A DNA stretch of 64,000 bases from Galdieria partita (taxonomy: Eukaryota; Rhodophyta; Bangiophyceae; Galdieriales; Galdieriaceae). A model generated the notes under the pieces. That model had not been told where the DNA came from. It searched no databases and saw only the letters and a program-made list of their open reading frames with translations. Below are positions 59,444 through 64,000 of the stretch, piece after piece. The stretch covers positions 248,001 to 312,000 of the forward strand of contig BQMJ01000006.1 in the NCBI GenBank assembly GCA_025991245.1, written 5' to 3'. How positions within the stretch are numbered: the stretch's first letter is position 1; the number at the start of each line of letters is the position of its first letter. Made by a program: the position numbers and the translations under genes.

Positions 59444-62400
59444 ATAATTCTTTGCTTTATAACATTGGTTTCACGAGAACATAATTCATTGAAGGAAAGC
59501 ACATGACATATGTCAGAGAACACTAGACAATTCTATTTTTATTAGAACTTTGTAACGTTTCTTTCTTTCGTACTCTTATAGACTAGTAAATGAACGATAA
59601 AGGTATCGTTTGAAAATAACCTATAGAGAAAAGACAACAAGAGAAATAGAATCTCTAGAAAGTTGAAGAATTCTCATATACTGCTTGTCATTATTGAATA
59701 AGTATCTCTAATTTTTCTCTTGAGCGGACATTAGTCGACAATGCAAAAGATAGTAAGAAGTAGTATCCAAATGCATGTTCAAAAAAGAACCTACCATATT
59801 CTCAGTCGTAAACAATTCAATACTTTTGTCAAATTGAAATACTCAAAAGAAATTCTATATATTTTAAGAGAGAAACAAAAACACCAGGATGATTTCAAAG
59901 CACAAGAATGAAAATACAACAAAATCATGGAGGAAAAGTGCTCTTGAGAGACATGTCTCTCAACAAGCTGTCATTCAAAGCATAGTCAAACTGACATAAT
60001 CCAAGTTGCTATAGACCTACATTGAACTTTTGTGGCGAAATTGCTAATTGTTTAATTCATTTGAGGCCTTTTTATGAGAAGAATGTGGCTTGCTTTGTCT
60101 TCATTATATATATCAACAGTACAATTCGTGTATAATATCATGCCGATCAGCATAAAATCGTACACAATGATGCAGTTACCATAAGAAAGCAAAAAAATTT
60201 TTTTTACAAAAAAGAAGTGTCTGATAAAAGATACCACATAGTAACAACCAACAGTTGCAAGATTCGACTTTTCGAAAAACTGTCGCTTTTCAATATCAAA
60301 AACGACTATAGTGAAACAAGCCATGCAATACGTTAGGTGTAAAAATTTCCAGATTTAGATTTCGCAATACATCAAATTCATAACCAAATTTCTCAGCTCC
60401 CCCCAAAAAATTAAAAACTTCAATAAAAGCGAAACAAATGGAACAATTGGATATCACCAATACAACTGTGGGGGTGGTTTCAAAAAGACTTCAAAGGAAG
60501 AATTACTTTGTCACTCGAGATAAATTAGCAAAATCAAAAAAACTTCAAGAATGTTGACACAATTTCAAAAGAATTTAACCGAATCTACACCACTTAATTT
60601 TATACTCTATTAGATTCTTTTACGACGATCTAGTGAATTGAGAAAAACATGCTTTTTAGAAAACGGAATGAAAAGTCTTGTCTTTTCAAATAAAAAAAAT
60701 TTAACTGTTTTACCAAAATTACCTACGGTTCATTAGAAGAGCGATAAAAATATCACCTGAGATAGAGTCTGTAGAAAAAGAAAGAATTTAATGAGGTCGG
60801 CCCATGTGAAAAAATTTAAGAATTTCAATACATTATTTGTCCTTTATGGCATCAATATTTCTAGTTGTTCACAGGGGTAAACAGTAGGTGATAATGCACA
60901 ATTTAGTTAAAAAAAGAGTAGAACAAATCTGCATATCAAAGAAAATCAATGTATTCTTACCTTGATCCGTTTAGTACATAGGTGAAATAGAACCTAGGAA
61001 AACTTCATTACACATTCAAGGGTTATAAGACATAAAACACAAAAGGAAAACAGACAGTAGTACTAGAAGAGAAAGGATCAAAAAAAGTGAACATTCTAAA
61101 ATGTGGAAAAAGAGTCTATACGACGATTGAATTTTCTAATTCAGTCATTCTTAGAAAACTACAATTGAGCAAAAATCTAGGGCATAGAAATATTCACACT
61201 GAAAAACCAACAAATTGATTCTCAGTTTGGCATTATTGAGAATAGAAAAAAGGCGGATCGAAAAGTTTACCAAAACACAATGTTTTGCTTTTGAAAATCT
61301 AAGAATAGCATAAGCACTGTTTACTTTTTGCTAAATATGTATACCGACACTATATTTCAAGTAAGGCTACTCAAAGAATGAAGCAAGCAGTGTCTCAAGA
61401 GCATCAAAAAGCAGAAACGACTTACCAAATGGTTAAATTTTCGATAGCATTGCACCGTAGAATACAATAAAATGACCAAATAACAATACTTAGAATTTTG
61501 CTATATAAGACAAATTTCTAAAAACGATTCTAACAAGGTAAGGTTCAACCATGAAGATCTTGGCGAAACCATTGAAACAAAAGTTTCGAAATTATCCATA
61601 TCCAAAGCTTATTATTATTTATGCACTGAAGACAGCAGCGATCTTAATAAGAAAAATCAATAAACAAAGAACATCATCGCTACAATGTAGTACCTATATG
61701 AAAAGACAAATTCAACGAAAAAGCTACTATGTCACCAAGGCATAAAAATTTAAAAAAATTCCAAAATTTGTGACAACAGTTAAAAAAAAGAAAAAGATTT
61801 CAGCATTTCATTTTCAGTTCTATTGCATTGGCATTATGAGACGGTATTGAAGAGAAGTTTATGCAATATATCAAAGGGGAATAGGCAATTTTTGCATTAC
61901 CAGTTTAGGACTTTCTTTATACGGTTTACTAAAGGAACAATACCAAAACAAATTTTAGAAAAAAGCCATAGAAAGAACCTTGAGAGAAATAAAAACTTGA
62001 GAATATATTGAAGAATTTTTATGTACCAATTGTTCTTTACATCATCGGTACCATGAATCTGTCCTCGTCAGGCAGATATTTTACAACCTTGTGAAACGAA
62101 GTAAAAAAGTTACAGAAATCTGCTCACAGAGAAAAAATATACAGTACCTTTGATGAAAGGGAATTTAGTAACTATATCACATAGAAATACAGAAGAAAAA
62201 ATGTTTTTTTTCTCATTGGAGGAAAAGTAGTAAAAAGGAGTGACAATACATGAAAACAACAATGAAAGCAGCAAAATACAAAGAAATGGAAATGCTACTT
62301 AGTGGCAGATTGTTCTAATTTTGCGACGACTTGTTCGCGTACATTGCTTGCGCCTTAAACGTCACCAGAAGGGTACCATTTGAACGAACCACCTGGAATC

Positions 62401-62740
62401 TCAAAACGACACAAAAGTAGCAGAAAAAATTGTGCATTCTTAATAAAATTTGAACTAAAGAAGGAATGTAAAAAACTAACTCCAGTTTTCAATCCATAAA
62501 AAGTTTAAACAAAATGTAGCTGACAGGAAACAAAACTTGGTCAGTAGCACAGCAAGCAAAAAAAATAAAACAATACGTAACTATTCTTTGTGCAAGAAAG
62601 CATAAATAAGAAACCGGACATAAACAATTCACTCTGCCCACTCCTACTTTGAGACTACTAGAGCTCAGTGAATTGAAAAACTAGGTATGTCAAGGACGAA
62701 AGCAGCAAGCATTTTTTCGTCATTTTGGTCTTATAATACT

Positions 62741-63350
62741 TCATTAGGGTATACTTTCAAGTTAAATATGCATACTTACCTAAAAGTTCAAATACTATTG
62801 GAAGATATTAACAGGGTGATTCAAGATAAATTCATCCAATATAAGAAAGCAAAAGGATACTTCACCAATTAGCTTCGGATCAAATAAAACACGAAGCAAA
62901 ATATCATAATATGAAAAAAGACAATTAATTTGCAATGAGTCATTCAAGAACAAAGGTAATGATGCTAACAATAACAAAAAGGCAACCATTCAAAAAAAAT
63001 GCTCACAATATCTAAAAAGCTCAAAATTTCGAATTATTGCAAAGCAACAGAGAAATTCCTTAACTCAAAAGGGCCTTGAACTAAAAATAGCATCCGAAAG
63101 TTTTACCTAAACACCCGTAGCAAACAACAAAATACAAATATACGGAGAAAAAGCACACAAGGCAAGTCAAATGATCGTTGGCGAAACAAGTAGCACAGTT
63201 TGAGAATTAATTACTTTTACGGAACTAAAAGCAAAAGTAAAGGTCTTGATAGAACCAATTCGTTTTTTTTTCTCCAATGAATTGAGATTTCCAAAAACCT
63301 AATGAATCATTAAATGCGAATGACCCGGAACAGGACAATAGGAATTTTTT
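62741..63350 (+). repeat. 610-bp sub-unit A in unit 2
   Basis: Starts at a telomere-like TCATTAGGGT and is similar to the following sub-unit at a constant 610-bp shift. TTCATCCAA, AAGAAAGC/AATAAAGC, AAAAGGAT(A/C)C and TTCACC recur (AAAAGGATAC at 62,851, AAAAGGATCC at 63,461). ACAAAATACAAATATA (about 63,129) matches TCAAATACAAATATAATGG (about 63,738). Confidence 0.65.
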
Positions 63351-63960
63351 TAGGGTTCATTAATTCTTTTTAATTTTATAACTGTTTCTAACAAAAGTCA
63401 CATACTATAGAAAGAAACTAACAGGATAGAAAAAGGAACATTCATCCAACAGAATAAAGCAAAAGGATCCTTCACCCAATGAATGCGGCTTCACAAGAAA
63501 AAGAAAAAAACAATAAAAAAAAGCTTTAATAAATGGCTCTGCAACAAAATCAATGAAAAACGAGAGTTTCAAGGCAAGAATCATTCCAAAAAAAATTTCA
63601 ATCAAACAAACCACTTCAAATTTTAAACCAACGCAACACGACATGAAATTGCCTAAAACAAATGAAGGACAATCATAAGTTAAAAGCAAAATCAAAACTT
63701 TTTCCTATCGTTTCCAAGTATTCATGCAATATATCTCAAATACAAATATAATGGAAAAATAACCCACAAGAACAGTCTCCAAAACGCGACCAAACACTCA
63801 GTGAAATTTGCGACTCATTATACTAGACTAAAGGCAAACGAAGAGGCTAGATCGAATTAAGAAACTTTCGTTTGAAATGCAATGAAGAGAAAAAAATGCA
63901 CTAAATTGTAAAATATGTCTAGGCTGGCAGAAGGAAGTGGGCATTTTTCTTTCTTATTCA
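63351..63960 (+). repeat. 610-bp sub-unit B in unit 2
   Basis: Starts at TAGGGTTCAT and ends near the degenerate telomere-like stretch at 63,950-63,987. Only its right about 330 bp keep the same orientation in unit 1 (57,430-57,767); the left part is within the inverted segment. Confidence 0.6.
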
Positions 63961-64000
63961 GGTTTTACTGAGGAATTATTATTGGGTACATAAAAATGCC

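Larger units (their letters stand above)
57829..64000 (+). repeat. Subtelomere-like tandem unit 2 (about 6.2 kb, reaches window end)
   Basis: Second copy of the 51,623-57,828 unit. At its right end TTCTTATTCAGG, ACTGAGG and ATTATTGGG at 63,946-63,987 line up with the telomere-like array of unit 1 but are more degenerate. Whether a third unit follows cannot be seen. Confidence 0.85.

Noticed and set aside
61551-61745. 64-codon ORF in tandem unit 2
   Set aside because: The matching place in unit 1 (about 55,362) has indels and does not keep the frame, so conservation does not support it.
51623-64000. CRISPR-like or short regular repeats in the right-hand block
   Set aside because: The repeats are long (6.2 kb and 0.6 kb) and telomere-associated. 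No short repeat-spacer pattern exists, and the DNA is eukaryotic.

Overview
The window is nuclear DNA of a unicellular eukaryotic alga, most likely a Galdieria-type (cyanidiophycean) red alga. Three things point this way. The genes are tightly packed and cut by many very short GT-AG introns, mostly 45-66 bp. The proteins include a plastid-targeted DUF1517/FLAP1-type protein as well as mitochondrial ones. A degenerate tandem motif close to TTTATTAGGG lies near the right end; I recall a TTATT(T)AGGG-type telomere being proposed for Galdieria but could not check it. All multi-exon models were spliced by eye from donor/acceptor sites and reading phase. Each complete model sums to a whole number of codons.

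Left two thirds of the gene-bearing half (1-32,917) is a gene-dense host region of conserved housekeeping genes. In order: 3' part of serine-glyoxylate aminotransferase (+), an RCC1-BTB protein (-), a Cys-rich protein (+), a small membrane-anchored protein (+), the mitochondrial RNA helicase SUV3 (+), a P4-ATPase lipid flippase (-), a coiled-coil protein (+), an oxysterol-binding-protein-related lipid transfer protein (-), a LYR-motif protein (+), a three-RRM RNA-binding protein (-), a FLAP1-like plastid protein (+), the F1-ATPase assembly factor ATP12 (+), class I fructose-bisphosphate aldolase (+), a SET-domain methyltransferase (-), a SUGCT-type CoA-transferase (+), a multi-pass membrane protein whose ATG overlaps the previous stop codon (+), acetyl-CoA synthetase (-) and a BFR1-like coiled-coil protein (-). 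Several divergent pairs are separated by only 44-72 bp. SUV3, ATP12, the LYR protein, SUGCT and possibly acetyl-CoA synthetase are (predicted) mitochondrial. The flippase and the OSBP-related protein are both membrane-lipid genes. No operon-like logic is otherwise evident.

From 32,918 to about 51,600 the sequence becomes gene-poor. Two islands remain: a three-exon unknown gene (35,950-36,851) and a large intronless ORF (41,002-43,722, minus). The large ORF encodes a P-loop NTPase of STAND/archaeal-ATPase or Crinkler/RHS type with a C-terminal SAM domain. The rest is decayed or unrecognised DNA, with local direct repeats at 48.7-49.6 kb.

From about 51,620 to the end is a subtelomere-like block made of two diverged tandem copies of a roughly 6.2-kb unit, separated by a degenerate telomere-like array at 57,768-57,828. 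The + strand is strongly A-rich throughout, except for a roughly 0.9-kb segment that lies in opposite orientation in the two copies. That segment belongs to a family of roughly 610-bp sub-units bounded by telomere-like motifs. A 52-codon ORF is intact in both copies. A third, older partial copy lies near 47.7-48.0 kb.
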